Positions 1 to 10,796 of a DNA stretch of 64,000 nucleotides are shown one piece after another. The number at the start of each line of letters is the position of its first letter. Within the stretch, counting starts at the first letter, position 1. A model generated the notes under the pieces. That model did no database searches. It saw nothing but the letters and a program-made list of their open reading frames with translations, and had not been told where the DNA came from. The position numbers and the translations under genes were made by a program. Source of the stretch: Rhizobiales bacterium dw_265 (GTDB taxonomy: Bacteria; Pseudomonadota; Alphaproteobacteria; Micropepsales; Micropepsaceae); contig JAAVUU010000002.1 in the NCBI GenBank assembly GCA_018449595.1, forward strand, positions 372,001 through 436,000. The letters are read 5' to 3'.

Positions 1-1610
1 CCCATGCGGTGCCGCATGACGAAAAGACCAAGACCGTGGTGCTGGAGCCGTTTCTCACCGAGCAATGGTACCTGAATGTCGCGCCGCTGGCGGCCAAGGC
101 CATCGCGGCGGTTGAGAAGGGCGAAACCAAATTCGTCCCCGACAACTGGGCCAATGTCTATTTCGGCTGGCTGAAGAATATCCGCCCCTGGTGCATCAGC
201 CGCCAACTGTGGTGGGGCCACCAGATTCCGGTCTGGTATGGGCCCGAGGGCGAGGTCTTTGTCGCGGAAACCGAAGCAGAGGCGCAAGCCCAGGCCGGCG
301 ATAAACCGCTGACCCGCGATGCCGACGTACTCGACACCTGGTTCTCGTCGGCGCTATGGCCGTTCTCGACCATGGGCTGGCCGGACGACACAATCGAATT
401 GAAGCGCTTCTATCCCACCAGCGTGCTGGTGACGGGCTTTGACATCATTTTCTTCTGGGTTGCCCGCATGATGATGATGGGCATCCATTTCCTAGGCGAA
501 GTGCCGTTCAGGACCGTTGTCATCCACAACCGCGTGCTGGATGAAGCCGGCGCCAAGATGTCCAAGACCAAGGGCAATGTGGTGGACCCCATCACGCTGA
601 TTGACGAATTCGGCGCCGACGCCCTGCGCTTCACCCTGGCGCTGGCCGCCGGGCAGAGCCGCGACATGCGCATCGGCCCCACGCGCGTTGAGACCAACCG
701 CAACTTCGCCACCAAATTGTGGAATACCTCGCGCTTCTGCGAGATGAATGGTTGCGTCACCGTGCCGGGCTTCGATCCCACCACCGTCACCCAGACCGTC
801 AACAAATGGATCGTGGCCGAAACCGCCCAGGCCATCGCTGACGTAACGGCGGCAATCGAGGCGCTGCGCTTCAACGATGCCGCAAGCGCCGCCTATCACT
901 TCGTCTATGACATCTTCTGCGACTGGTACATCGAGATCACCAAGCCGGTGTTCCAGACCGGCGCAGAGGATGTGAAAGCCGAGACCCGCGCCACCACCGC
1001 CTGGGCGCGCGATACCGTCCTCAAGCTGCTGCATCCCTTCATGCCCTTCATCACCGAAGAATTGTGGGCCGCCACCGCGCCGCGCGAGCAGATGCTGGTG
1101 GTGGCGCAATGGCCTTCGCTCGCCGTGAAGGCCGAAGCCGCCAGTGCCGAAATCAACTGGGTGATCGATCTCATCAAGGGCGTGCGCTCGGTGCGCGCCG
1201 AGATGAATGTACCCGCCGGCGCGAAAGTGCCGCTGGTGCTGACCGGCGCCTCGGAAGAAAGCGCCGCCCGGCTGGCCCGCAACATTGACGTGATCGCCAC
1301 CCTGGCGCGTCTTTCCAGCGCCGAGGCCGCGCCCGCCATCCCCAAGGGCTCGGCCCAGTTCGTTCTGAACGAAGCCGTGGTGGCGCTGCCGCTGGGCGAT
1401 GTCATCGACTTCGCCAAGGAACGCGCCCGCCTGGAAAAAGACCTCAAGAAGGCCCAGGACGAAATCGCCCGTTTCGAGGCCAAGCTGGGCAACGAACAGT
1501 TCGTCGCCAAGGCCCCGGAAGAGGTGCTGGCGGAACAGCGCGAGAAGCTGGCCGAGGCCCAGGCGCTGGCCGTGCGGTTGACGGACGCGATTGGGCGACT
1601 TCAGGAATAG
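1..1610 (+). CDS. valS: Valine--tRNA ligase, C-terminal part (5' end outside window)
   Basis: Class I aminoacyl-tRNA synthetase that charges tRNA-Val in the cytoplasm. The frame is open from the first bases of the window, so the N-terminus with the HIGH motif and part of the editing domain is missing. Visible are the end of the catalytic core with the KMSKS-type signature AKMSKTKGN (about nt 552-578), the WWGHQIPVWY and DVLDTWFSS segments typical of ValRS, the anticodon-binding helical domain, and a C-terminal coiled coil rich in Lys, Glu and Ala (about nt 1410-1600), the tRNA-binding arm of ValRS. The gene ends with TAG at 1608-1610. It is followed by a perfect 15-bp hairpin that may act as terminator. 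No frameshift is seen. Identity is secure; only the start is unavailable. Confidence 0.96.
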   Translation, partial: HAVPHDEKTKTVVLEPFLTEQWYLNVAPLAAKAIAAVEKGETKFVPDNWANVYFGWLKNIRPWCISRQLWWGHQIPVWYGPEGEVFVAETEAEAQAQAGDKPLTRDADVLDTWFSSALWPFSTMGWPDDTIELKRFYPTSVLVTGFDIIFFWVARMMMMGIHFLGEVPFRTVVIHNRVLDEAGAKMSKTKGNVVDPITLIDEFGADALRFTLALAAGQSRDMRIGPTRVETNRNFATKLWNTSRFCEMNGCVTVPGFDPTTVTQTVNKWIVAETAQAIADVTAAIEALRFNDAASAAYHFVYDIFCDWYIEITKPVFQTGAEDVKAETRATTAWARDTVLKLLHPFMPFITEELWAATAPREQMLVVAQWPSLAVKAEAASAEINWVIDLIKGVRSVRAEMNVPAGAKVPLVLTGASEESAARLARNIDVIATLARLSSAEAAPAIPKGSAQFVLNEAVVALPLGDVIDFAKERARLEKDLKKAQDEIARFEAKLGNEQFVAKAPEEVLAEQREKLAEAQALAVRLTDAIGRLQE

Positions 1611-1628
1611 TGTCATTCCGCATCCCGC

Positions 1629-1662
1629 CATTGTCATTCCCGCTTTCGCGGGAATGACAATG
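1629..1662. repeat. Perfect 15-bp hairpin, TGTCATTCCCGC-type intergenic repeat
   Basis: CATTGTCATTCCCGC at 1629-1643 pairs perfectly with GCGGGAATGACAATG at 1648-1662 around a TTTC loop. A partial copy of the same arm (TGTCATTCCGC) lies just upstream at 1611-1621. Hairpins with the TGTCATTCCCGC arm are common dispersed intergenic repeats in proteobacterial genomes. It sits directly after valS, so it may also act as a transcription terminator or mRNA 3' stabiliser, although no T-run follows. Confidence 0.7.
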
Positions 1663-1759
1663 TGGGCGGTTGAGGGTGCGACAATAACCCTTGCCGGGTC
1701 GCGGTTGCAGACCGGGCAAGGGCTTCCTAATTCTTCGACACCTGTCTAACGGAGCCCCC

Positions 1760-2872
1760 ATGCCGACCTTGTTCGATCCCTTGAAAATGGGCGCGTTGTC
1801 GCTGCCCAACCGCATCATCATGGCGCCCCTGACCCGCAGCCGCGCCACGCCCGATACCCGCGTCCCCACCGATCTGCAGCGCGACTATTATGTCCAGCGC
1901 GCCTCGGCGGGACTGATCATTTCCGAAGCCACCAGCGTCACCGCCATGGGCGTGGGCTATGCCGCCACGCCGGGCATCTGGTCCGACGAACAGACGGCAG
2001 GCTGGAAGAAGATCGTCGATGCCGTGCATGCCGCCGGTGGCCGCATAGTGCTGCAGCTCTGGCATGTCGGGCGCATCTCCGATCCGCTGTTTCTGAATGG
2101 CGCATTGCCGGAAGCGCCCAGCGCCATCCGGCCCAAGGGCCATGTCTCGCTGGTACGGCCCGAAAAAGAATTTGTCACCCCGCGCGCGCTGGCGCTGTCG
2201 GAAATTCCCGCCATCATCGCCGCTTACAAAAAGGGCGCGGAAAATGCCAAGGCCGCCGGTTTCGACGGCGTGCATATCCATGGCGCCAATGGCTATCTGC
2301 TGGACCAGTTCCTGCAGGATTCCACCAACCATCGCACCGACCGGTATGGCGGCAGCCTGGAGAACCGCGCCCGCCTGATGCTGGAAGTCACCGATGCGGT
2401 GATTGACGTATGGGGCGCCGACCGCGTCGGCATGCACCTGGCGCCGCGCATGGACAGTCACGACATGGGCGACAGCGACCGGCTGGGCACTTTCACTTAT
2501 GTCGCGCGCGAACTGGGCAAGCGCAAGCTGGGCTGGATCGCGGCGCGCGAGCAGGTGCTGGATGCCAGCAGCAAGCCGGTGGACAGCCAGGGCCGCCCCA
2601 AGGAAATCGCCAATCCCGAAAGCATCGGGCCACGGCTGAAGCAAGCCTTCGGCGGCGTCTATATCGCCAACGAAGGCTTCGACCAGGCGGGCGCGGAAAA
2701 AGTGCTGGCCGAAGGCTGGGCCGATGCCGTCGCCTTCGGCAAGCTGTACATTTCCAACCCCGACTTGGTGCAGCGGTTCGCAACGGGCGCTACCCTGAAT
2801 GACTGGGATACCAAGACTTTTTACAGCGGCGGGGCGCAGGGCTACACGGATTACCCCGCTGTCACGATCTAG
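1760..2872 (+). CDS. Old yellow enzyme family NADH:flavin oxidoreductase / alkene reductase
   Basis: Predicted FMN-dependent TIM-barrel ene-reductase of about 370 residues, the usual size for bacterial OYE/NemA proteins, likely cytoplasmic. The N-terminal motif LFDPLKMGALSLPNRIIMAP is the OYE FMN-binding start. The block GVHIHGANGYLLDQFLQD carries the His/Asn pair that binds the substrate and the Tyr proton donor, followed by the family signature HRTDRYGGSLENR. Start chosen at ATG 1760, preceded by GGAG at 1751-1754; the open frame extends further upstream but without a ribosome site. The family reduces activated C=C bonds (enones, maleimides, nitroesters) with NAD(P)H; the physiological substrate here is unknown. 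It stands alone between valS and a small exported protein gene, with no visible regulator. Confidence 0.9.
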   Translation: MPTLFDPLKMGALSLPNRIIMAPLTRSRATPDTRVPTDLQRDYYVQRASAGLIISEATSVTAMGVGYAATPGIWSDEQTAGWKKIVDAVHAAGGRIVLQLWHVGRISDPLFLNGALPEAPSAIRPKGHVSLVRPEKEFVTPRALALSEIPAIIAAYKKGAENAKAAGFDGVHIHGANGYLLDQFLQDSTNHRTDRYGGSLENRARLMLEVTDAVIDVWGADRVGMHLAPRMDSHDMGDSDRLGTFTYVARELGKRKLGWIAAREQVLDASSKPVDSQGRPKEIANPESIGPRLKQAFGGVYIANEGFDQAGAEKVLAEGWADAVAFGKLYISNPDLVQRFATGATLNDWDTKTFYSGGAQGYTDYPAVTI

Positions 2873-2944
2873 GGAACCTTACCCGGAATCGCACGTTTTC
2901 AGCCTGAGAGGGAGCGTATGCCGCCCCGAAGCAGGAGACGGAAC

Positions 2945-3250
2945 ATGAAACGCTTTGCCATGATTGCCGCCGCGATTGCGCTGAGCGCCGGTACGGCTTC
3001 CGCGGCGTGCAATGGCGATGCCTCGACCGAAACCGCGTTGGGCGCGGGTTCGGGCGCGCTGGTGGGCGGGCTGGCGTCGCACTCCATCGTCGGCGCGGTG
3101 GTGGGTGGTGTTGGCGGTGGTTTGATCGGCAACGCCATCGGTCACAGCAACAACCGCGCCGACTGCCGCCGCGTGGTGCGCCGTGCGCGCCATGAGCGCG
3201 ATTCCCACTACGTCGACAAGGATGGCCGTCGTCACGATACGTATCGTTGA
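2945..3250 (+). CDS. Small exported glycine-zipper protein
   Basis: Predicted 101-residue envelope protein. A Sec signal peptide (MKRFAMIAAAIALSAGTASA) is followed by a hydrophobic segment with a dense glycine repeat (TALGAGSGALVGGL through GGVGGGLIGNAIG, about residues 30-63), the pattern of glycine-zipper 2TM/SlyB-like domains that pack against membranes. The C-terminus is strongly basic (RRVVRRARHERDSH). Start at ATG 2945 after GGAG at 2933-2936. A good intrinsic terminator follows 20 bp after the stop, so it is probably a single-gene transcript. Function is not known beyond a likely structural envelope role. Confidence 0.72.
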   Translation: MKRFAMIAAAIALSAGTASAACNGDASTETALGAGSGALVGGLASHSIVGAVVGGVGGGLIGNAIGHSNNRADCRRVVRRARHERDSHYVDKDGRRHDTYR

Positions 3251-3270
3251 CGCTGCGGCGGCCTGAATAA

Positions 3271-3298
3271 AGTCCCGGATGAAAATCCGGGACTTTTC
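3271..3298 (+). terminator. Rho-independent terminator after the glycine-zipper gene
   Basis: Perfect 10-bp stem AGTCCCGGAT (3271-3280) / ATCCGGGACT (3285-3294) with a GAAA tetraloop and a run of four T (3294-3297). It lies between two convergent genes and may end both transcripts. Confidence 0.85.
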
Positions 3299-3305
3299 GT
3301 TGGCG

Positions 3306-3743
3306 TCAGCGGCTTAGTTTCGCCCCTGACGAATCCACCACCTGCCAGGAACCGGAGACGGGGTTGGCGCCCTTGGGGCTGCCCTCCACCCGCCGCGCGA
3401 CGGCAAAGCCCTTGGCCGGCTTGGCCCCGCTGGTATCGGTGAAGTCGGTGGTGGCGGTGCGTCCGTCGGACGAGACGCTGGTATTGATGGTTGTCACCAC
3501 CTTGCCGCCTTTCATGTGGATCTCGGTGACGCCATTGCTGGTCAGCCGGATGGCGACGGCATCGAAGGCGCCGCCCTTGACGGGATAGGCGTTGCCGTCC
3601 GCCTTCACCGTGAAGGCGGGGGTGCAGGTCTTGCAGCTATAGCCGGTCTTGGTGATGACGAAGGTATCGGGCTTGGATTGCGCGGATGCGCAAACAGGCA
3701 AAAACACGGCCAGCGCGAATGCGCCGGCAAGCAACATCTTCAT
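3306..3743 (-). CDS. Secreted protein of unknown function with a CxxC motif
   Basis: 145-residue protein with a clear Sec signal peptide (MKMLLAGAFALAVFLPVCASAQ). The mature part begins with TFVITKTGYSCKTCTPAF, where Cys-x-x-Cys could form a disulfide or bind metal, followed by beta-rich sequence with many Thr, Ser, Asp and Gly. Start chosen at ATG 3743 because GGGAG precedes it at the right distance; upstream codons in the same frame lack coding character. It is convergent with the glycine-zipper gene and divergent from the next small gene. I do not recognise the family; periplasmic location is inferred from the signal only. Confidence 0.65.
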   Translation of the reverse strand: MKMLLAGAFALAVFLPVCASAQSKPDTFVITKTGYSCKTCTPAFTVKADGNAYPVKGGAFDAVAIRLTSNGVTEIHMKGGKVVTTINTSVSSDGRTATTDFTDTSGAKPAKGFAVARRVEGSPKGANPVSGSWQVVDSSGAKLSR

Positions 3744-3885
3744 GAAAAGCTCTCCCTTCAGGTCGGGGTCTTGTCGCCCCGCCGGGGAGGCTAGCACCAA
3801 ATGCGCCCGCCGCGCGAATGACGGCGTGTCAGGTGGATGGAAAAGCGCGGGCGCTCCGGCTATCCTGGGGTTTTGCGGGGGAGGG

Positions 3886-4308
3886 ATGACCATGCTGGGA
3901 AAGACATTGGTCTTGGGGGCGCTGATCGCGGGGCTTATGCCCACGGCGGCCATGGCGCATTGCTGCTGCGAACACCATCACCACGAGGCGCGCTATCGCG
4001 AGCACCATTATCGGGCGGCGCGCGCGGATTCCTGGGACACGGCGCGCTTCGACGTTACGGCCGGGAAGCCCTGCGGCAACTATCCGGCCTCGGCCTTGCG
4101 GGCCCATGCCACGGGCGTGACGGTGGTGAAACTGCGGGTGGACGAAGACGGTTTTGTCGAAGCCAGCCGGATCGGCGGCAGCAGCGGCCGGGCAGACCTG
4201 GACCGCGCCGCGCTGGCCTGTGTCGCGGGCTGGCACCTGGGCAGCGGCTATGAATGGCGCGTGGCGCGCATTGTCTGGCGCGTCCGCTGGGTATCGTATA
4301 CCGGCTGA
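3886..4308 (+). CDS. Small exported protein with His/Cys-rich stretch and TonB-C-like domain
   Basis: About 140 residues. A signal peptide (LVLGALIAGLMPTAAMA) leads straight into AHCCCEHHHHEARYREHHY, a cluster of three Cys and several His that could bind a transition metal. The remaining about 85 residues (NYPASALRAHATGVTVVKLRVDEDG, then a Gly/Ser linker and DRAALACVAGWHL) resemble the C-terminal domain of TonB/energy-transducer proteins, which has the same V-x-L-x-V-x-x-D-G-x-V pattern. No N-terminal anchor or Pro-rich spacer is present, so it is not a full TonB. ATG 3886 and ATG 3892 are both possible behind GGGGGAGGG; the second has better spacing. A terminator follows at once. Confidence 0.6.
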   Translation: MTMLGKTLVLGALIAGLMPTAAMAHCCCEHHHHEARYREHHYRAARADSWDTARFDVTAGKPCGNYPASALRAHATGVTVVKLRVDEDGFVEASRIGGSSGRADLDRAALACVAGWHLGSGYEWRVARIVWRVRWVSYTG

Positions 4309-4346
4309 TAAAAAAGCCCGGCATGTCGCCATGCCGGGCTTTTTTC
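4309..4346. terminator. Bidirectional intrinsic terminator
   Basis: Stem AGCCCGGCAT (4315-4324) / ATGCCGGGCT (4331-4340) with loop GTCGCC, flanked by A6 on the left and T6 on the right. It can therefore end the plus-strand TonB-C-like gene and the convergent minus-strand katG. Confidence 0.9.
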
Positions 4347-4358
4347 AAGCGCGATTGC

Positions 4359-6604
<2,246 letters not shown>

Positions 6605-6609
6605 GAAAG

Positions 6610-6626
6610 ATTAGAACTATTCTCAA
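6610..6626. promoter_or_regulatory. Second, imperfect Irr/Fur-type box upstream of katG
   Basis: ATTAGAACTATTCTCAA matches TTTAGAA-N3-TTCTAAA at 12 of the 14 fixed positions. Its centre (6618) is 43 bp from that of the perfect box (6575), close to four helical turns, so two dimers could bind the same DNA face. It lies upstream of the katG -35 element and about 95 bp before ilvD. Confidence 0.5.
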
Positions 6627-6718
6627 CTAATGAGAAGGCGCTATGACAAAAAGCGGCTTGCTGGCGCCGGGGCGGCGCGGCAATAGTCCGCCGCGTTCTG
6701 CCGCCTCAGGGAAATAAT

Positions 6719-8434
6719 ATGTCTCGCTTCGACAAGTCCAAGCTGCCCAGCCGCCATGTCACCGAAGGGCCGGAGCGCGCGCCGCATCGCTCCTACCTCT
6801 ATGCCATGGGGCTGACGGAGCAGGAGATCCACCAGCCTTTCGTCGGTGTCGCAAGCTGCTGGAACGAAGCCGCGCCCTGCAACATCGCGCTGATGCGCCA
6901 GGCCCAGTCCACCAAACAGGGCGTCAAGAATGGCGGCGGCACGCCGCGCGAATTCTGCACCATCACCGTCACCGACGGCATCGCCATGGGCCATGAAGGC
7001 ATGCGCTCATCGCTGGTGTCGCGCGAAGTCATCGCCGACAGCGTCGAACTGACCATGCGCGGCCATTGCTATGATGCGCTGGTCGGGCTGGCGGGCTGCG
7101 ACAAATCCCTGCCGGGCATGATGATGTCCATGCTGCGGCTGAACGTGCCGTCGGTGTTCCTGTATGGCGGCTCGATCATGCCGGGGCGTTTTCACGATCG
7201 CGACGTCACGGTCGTGGATGTGTTCGAGGGCGTCGGCCAGTTCTCGGCCGGCAAGATTCCCGAAAGCGAACTGGTCGAACTGGAAAAGGTCGCCTGTCCC
7301 GGCGCCGGCGCCTGCGGCGGCCAGTTCACCGCCAACACCATGGCCACGGTGGCCGAGGCCATCGGCCTAGCGCTGCCCTACAGCAGCGGCCCGCCGGCCG
7401 TGATCCTGGAACGCGACGATTTCGCGCTGAAGGCGGGCGAGGCGGTGATGGAGCTGCTGGCCAAGAACATCCGCCCGCGCGACATCTGCACCCGCCAGGC
7501 GTTCGAGAATGCCGCCATGGTGGTGGCCGCCAGCGGCGGCTCGACCAACGCGGCGCTGCATCTGCCCGCCATGGCCAACGAGGCCGGCATCAAGTTCGAC
7601 CTGTTCGACGTGGCCGAAATCTTCAAGAAAACGCCCTATATCGCCTCGATGAAGCCGGGCGGCAAATATGTCGCCAAGGATTTGTGGGAAGCGGGCGGCG
7701 TGCCGATGCTGATGCGCGCGCTGCTGGATGCGGGCCTGCTGCACGGCGACTGCATGACGGTCACCGGCAAGACGGTGGCGGAGAATCTCGCGGGTTTGAA
7801 ATTCAATCCCGATCAGAAAGTGATCGTGTCGGTGGACAAGGCGCTGGCGCCCACCGGCGGTGTGGTGGGCCTGAAGGGTTCGCTGGCTCCTGAAGGCGCC
7901 ATCGTGAAGATCGCCGGCCTCAAGCACATCAAGCATCGCGGCCCGGCGCGGGTGTTCGACTGCGAGGAGGATTGCTTCGCGGCGGTCGAAGCCCGCGACT
8001 ACAAGGAAGGCGATGTGCTGGTGATCCGCTGGGAAGGCCCCAAGGGCGGCCCCGGCATGCGCGAGATGCTGTCCACCACGGCGGCGCTCTACGGGCAGGG
8101 GGTGGAGAATATCGCCCTGGTCACCGATGGCCGTTTCTCGGGCGGCACGCGCGGGCTGTGCGTCGGCCATGTCGGGCCGGAAGCCGCCGACATGGGCCCT
8201 ATCGGGCTTATCAAGGACGGCGACATCATCGTGATCGACGCCGAGACCGGGCGCATGGATGTCGAAGTGTCGGAAGCCGAACTGGCCGAGCGCAAAAAAG
8301 CGTTCAAGCCCAAGCCGCCCGGCTTCCGCACCGGCGCCCTGGCGCGGTACGCGAAGAATGTCGGCCCTGCGCGTGACGGCGCGCTGACCACACCGGGTGC
8401 GGACCAGGAAGTGCGCTGCTACGCGGATATTTGA
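6719..8434 (+). CDS. ilvD: Dihydroxy-acid dehydratase
   Basis: 571-residue cytoplasmic enzyme of branched-chain amino acid synthesis; dehydrates 2,3-dihydroxy-isovalerate and 2,3-dihydroxy-3-methylvalerate to the 2-oxo acids. Cluster-binding Cys are visible at C47 (VGVASCWNE), C127 ([10 protein letters not shown]) and C199 ([17 protein letters not shown]), the three-Cys pattern of the IlvD/Edd family. The C-terminal block [22 protein letters not shown] is the family signature. Length fits the shorter IlvD subgroup thought to use a [2Fe-2S] cluster. A related sugar-acid dehydratase cannot be fully excluded by eye, but the sequence reads as IlvD. ATG 6719 follows AGGGA. No other ilv gene is nearby. 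A composite palindromic repeat follows the gene. Confidence 0.88.
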   Translation: MSRFDKSKLPSRHVTEGPERAPHRSYLYAMGLTEQEIHQPFVGVASCWNEAAPCNIALMRQAQSTKQGVKNGGGTPREFCTITVTDGIAMGHEGMRSSLVSREVIADSVELTMRGHCYDALVGLAGCDKSLPGMMMSMLRLNVPSVFLYGGSIMPGRFHDRDVTVVDVFEGVGQFSAGKIPESELVELEKVACPGAGACGGQFTANTMATVAEAIGLALPYSSGPPAVILERDDFALKAGEAVMELLAKNIRPRDICTRQAFENAAMVVAASGGSTNAALHLPAMANEAGIKFDLFDVAEIFKKTPYIASMKPGGKYVAKDLWEAGGVPMLMRALLDAGLLHGDCMTVTGKTVAENLAGLKFNPDQKVIVSVDKALAPTGGVVGLKGSLAPEGAIVKIAGLKHIKHRGPARVFDCEEDCFAAVEARDYKEGDVLVIRWEGPKGGPGMREMLSTTAALYGQGVENIALVTDGRFSGGTRGLCVGHVGPEAADMGPIGLIKDGDIIVIDAETGRMDVEVSEAELAERKKAFKPKPPGFRTGALARYAKNVGPARDGALTTPGADQEVRCYADI

Positions 8435-8439
8435 CACCT

Positions 8440-8529
8440 CTGTCATGGCCCACTTCACGTGGGCCATCCAGAGCCGGAAGCATCAGTGTTTGTTTCCCTG
8501 GATGGCCCGGGCAAGCCGGGCCATGACAG
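8440..8529. repeat. Composite palindromic repeat (BIME-like), copy 1
   Basis: Two hairpins face each other: ATGGCCCAC (8445-8453) / GTGGGCCAT (8459-8467), and ATGGCCCGG (8502-8510) / CCGGGCCAT (8516-8524). The ends are also inverted repeats of each other, CTGTCATGGCCC (8440-8451) and GGGCCATGACAG (8518-8529). Copy 2 at 59478-59553 has the same design. It fills the gap between the convergent ilvD and dipeptidase genes and can fold in either transcript. Confidence 0.8.
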
Positions 8530-9762
8530 TCAGTTTGGCTTCCGCGCGTCGTGCGCCGCCTTGAGCACGCGCAGCGCGTTGCCGCCCCAGAATTGCGAAA
8601 GCTGCGCCTCGGTATAGCCCAGCTTGACCAGCCGCTCGGTGATCTTGGGGATCGCCGCCACGTCTTCCATGCCGGTGACGCCGCCGCCGCCATCCCAGTC
8701 GGCGCCGACGCCGACATGGTCGGGTCCGACCAGATCGAGGGCATGGGTGACATGCTGCATGTACATCTCGAAAGTCGCATGCGGCTCGGGATATTTCGCG
8801 GCGATCGCCTTCATGCCCGCCGCCACCTCGCGCATGGTGGCCGCGGCCTGTGCCGGGGTCATGCCGTCCAGGCTTTCCAGCTTGCCGTACAGCGCGCCCC
8901 GCGCCTTGTCGCGTTCGGGGTTGGGCGTTGTTGCGATCAGATAGGCGTTGTAGGAATTGATCTGGATGGTGCCGCCCTTGGCCGCCAATATCTTGATGCG
9001 GGCATCGTCCAGGTTTCGGGGATGGTCGTGCACCGCGCGGCAGCCCGAATGGGAACACATGATCGGGGCGCGGCTGATTTCGATCAGATTGTCGAATACA
9101 CTGTCGGCCGAATGGCTCTGGTCCAGCACCATCCCCAGGTCATTGGCCAGCGCCGCCAGTTCGCGGCCCTTGGGCGACAGGCCGTTCCAGTGCGGCGTGT
9201 CGGTGGCGCTGTCGCCGAACTGGTTGACCTTGAAATGCACCGGCCCGACCATGCGCACGCCCAGCTTGTAGAAACTCCGCAACAGCGTGACGTCATCGCC
9301 CAGCGGATAGCTGTTCTCGATCGACTGATAGACGATGCGTTTTTTCTTCGCGGCGATGCGGGCGGCGTCTTCGGCGACAAAGGCCAGTTCGAACTTGTCG
9401 GGATGGGCGGCCACCATCTCGCGGATTTCCGCGGCGCGCAGCAGGGCGGCATCGCGCGCCGCCATCATGCCTTCGGGCGTCAGCGGCCCCTGCGGCGTAT
9501 AGACGGCAAAGAAACCGCCATCCAGCCCGCCTTCCACCATGCGGGGATAATCGACCTGGGTGAAATCCTCGGCATAGCTGTGGCGCTGCATCATGTCCCA
9601 GCCCGGCCGCGCCAGGTTGGCGGGAGTGTCGAGATGGGTGTCCAGGCAGATCAGCCGCTCATGCAGGGCGCGGATGGGATCTGTTTTCGCCATGGCGGGC
9701 AGGCTCCCGGCCAGGACCGCTGCCGAGCCATTAACCAAGAACGCGCGTCTTGAAGTCGCCAT
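8530..9762 (-). CDS. Exported membrane-dipeptidase family (M19) metallopeptidase
   Basis: 410 residues. The N-terminus ATSRRAFLVNGSAAVLAGSLPAMA is a twin-arginine signal (SRRAFL), so the enzyme should act in the periplasm or as a lipid-free envelope protein. The family (renal dipeptidase) is a zinc TIM barrel cleaving dipeptides, including D-amino-acid dipeptides. Metal-site motifs are H43-x-D45 in LDTHLDTPANL, the Glu in VYQSIENSYPLGD, and the His residues of LDQSHSADS and CSHSGCRAVHDHPRN. The C-terminal GVGADWDGGG is also typical. ATG 9762. It is divergent from the deacetylase gene 127 bp away. The natural substrate is unknown. Confidence 0.87.
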   Translation of the reverse strand: MATSRRAFLVNGSAAVLAGSLPAMAKTDPIRALHERLICLDTHLDTPANLARPGWDMMQRHSYAEDFTQVDYPRMVEGGLDGGFFAVYTPQGPLTPEGMMAARDAALLRAAEIREMVAAHPDKFELAFVAEDAARIAAKKKRIVYQSIENSYPLGDDVTLLRSFYKLGVRMVGPVHFKVNQFGDSATDTPHWNGLSPKGRELAALANDLGMVLDQSHSADSVFDNLIEISRAPIMCSHSGCRAVHDHPRNLDDARIKILAAKGGTIQINSYNAYLIATTPNPERDKARGALYGKLESLDGMTPAQAAATMREVAAGMKAIAAKYPEPHATFEMYMQHVTHALDLVGPDHVGVGADWDGGGGVTGMEDVAAIPKITERLVKLGYTEAQLSQFWGGNALRVLKAAHDARKPN

Positions 9763-9889
9763 GCCGCCCCCGAACCGAAGAAATCCTGTCCAAATCTAGG
9801 GATGGCGCGGCGGGAGCGCCAGCACCGGCTTGCCGCAAACGGCACGGCTGGTAAATTAAATCCGGGTTTCGGGGCGGAAGTGGGCGGTC

Positions 9890-10780
9890 ATGCGGAAAAT
9901 TGCGTTGGCGATGGGCGTGCTGCTGGCTTTGTCGCCGCCCCTGGCGGCTGGGCCGAAAGAGACGCCAAAGAACAACGCAGATACCCGGCTGGCGCTGCTT
10001 CAGGAAAAGACCATCTTCCATTCCGGGCTGACGCACGCCCACACCATCGCGCTGACCTTTGACGACGGCCCCAATGCCCATACCGACGAGGTGCTGGACG
10101 CGCTGAAGGAGATGCACGTCAAGGCCACCTTCTTCATCGTCGGCAAGGAAGCGCACCGCCATCCCGAAATCCTGGCGCGCGTCGCCCGCGAGGGTCATCT
10201 GCTGGCCAATCATTCCGCGACCCACGCCTTCCTGGGCAGCCGGTATGACGCCAATCCCGGCATGCTGCTGGATCAGTTGCGCGACGTGCATGACCAGATC
10301 GCGCCGCTGATGGCCAAAGGCGACAAATTCTATTTCCGCGCCCCCTATGGCGAATGGAAATACGCCCATGCCGCCATCCTCAACGCCGACCCGGAATTGC
10401 GCCGCTATGTCGGCCCGATCTATTGGGACGTCGGCGGCGACATCTCCATGTCGCGCGACGGCTATGTGATGAGCGCGGCGGACTGGGACTGCTGGCATCT
10501 GCACTGGTCGGCGCGCACCTGCGCCAAGGGTTACAGCCGCGAGATCCGCCGCAAGGATGGCGGGGTGGTGCTGATGCACTGCATCCATCTACGCTCGGCC
10601 GAACTGGTGCGGGCGGTGGTGCCGGCCCTGATCGAGGAAGGCTACACCTTTGTGCGCCTCGACCAGATGCCGGAATATCGCCAGTATGAAACGCCGGGCG
10701 ACAAGGGCGTGGCCGACGCCAGGCCGCAAAGACCGCAACTCCAGCATCTCGCCGCCTTGCGGCCGGAAGACATCAAATAG
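9890..10780 (+). CDS. Exported NodB-type polysaccharide deacetylase
   Basis: 296-residue carbohydrate esterase family 4 protein with a Sec signal peptide (RKIALAMGVLLALSPPLAAG). NodB motifs occur in order: TFDDGP (D58/D59; catalytic base and metal Asp), NHSATH (H108 and H112, metal ligands) and FRAPYGEW (R150). The family removes N- or O-acetyl groups from peptidoglycan, chitin-like or other polysaccharides. The extended C-terminus contains a Trp/Cys-rich stretch (AADWDCWHLHWSARTC), which is less usual. RBS GGAAG lies upstream of ATG 9890. It is convergent with the glycan operon that ends at 10797, so it may act on the same surface polymer; this is only a positional hint. Confidence 0.88.
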   Translation: MRKIALAMGVLLALSPPLAAGPKETPKNNADTRLALLQEKTIFHSGLTHAHTIALTFDDGPNAHTDEVLDALKEMHVKATFFIVGKEAHRHPEILARVAREGHLLANHSATHAFLGSRYDANPGMLLDQLRDVHDQIAPLMAKGDKFYFRAPYGEWKYAHAAILNADPELRRYVGPIYWDVGGDISMSRDGYVMSAADWDCWHLHWSARTCAKGYSREIRRKDGGVVLMHCIHLRSAELVRAVVPALIEEGYTFVRLDQMPEYRQYETPGDKGVADARPQRPQLQHLAALRPEDIK

Positions 10781-10796
10781 CCTCTGGCCGGCAAGA

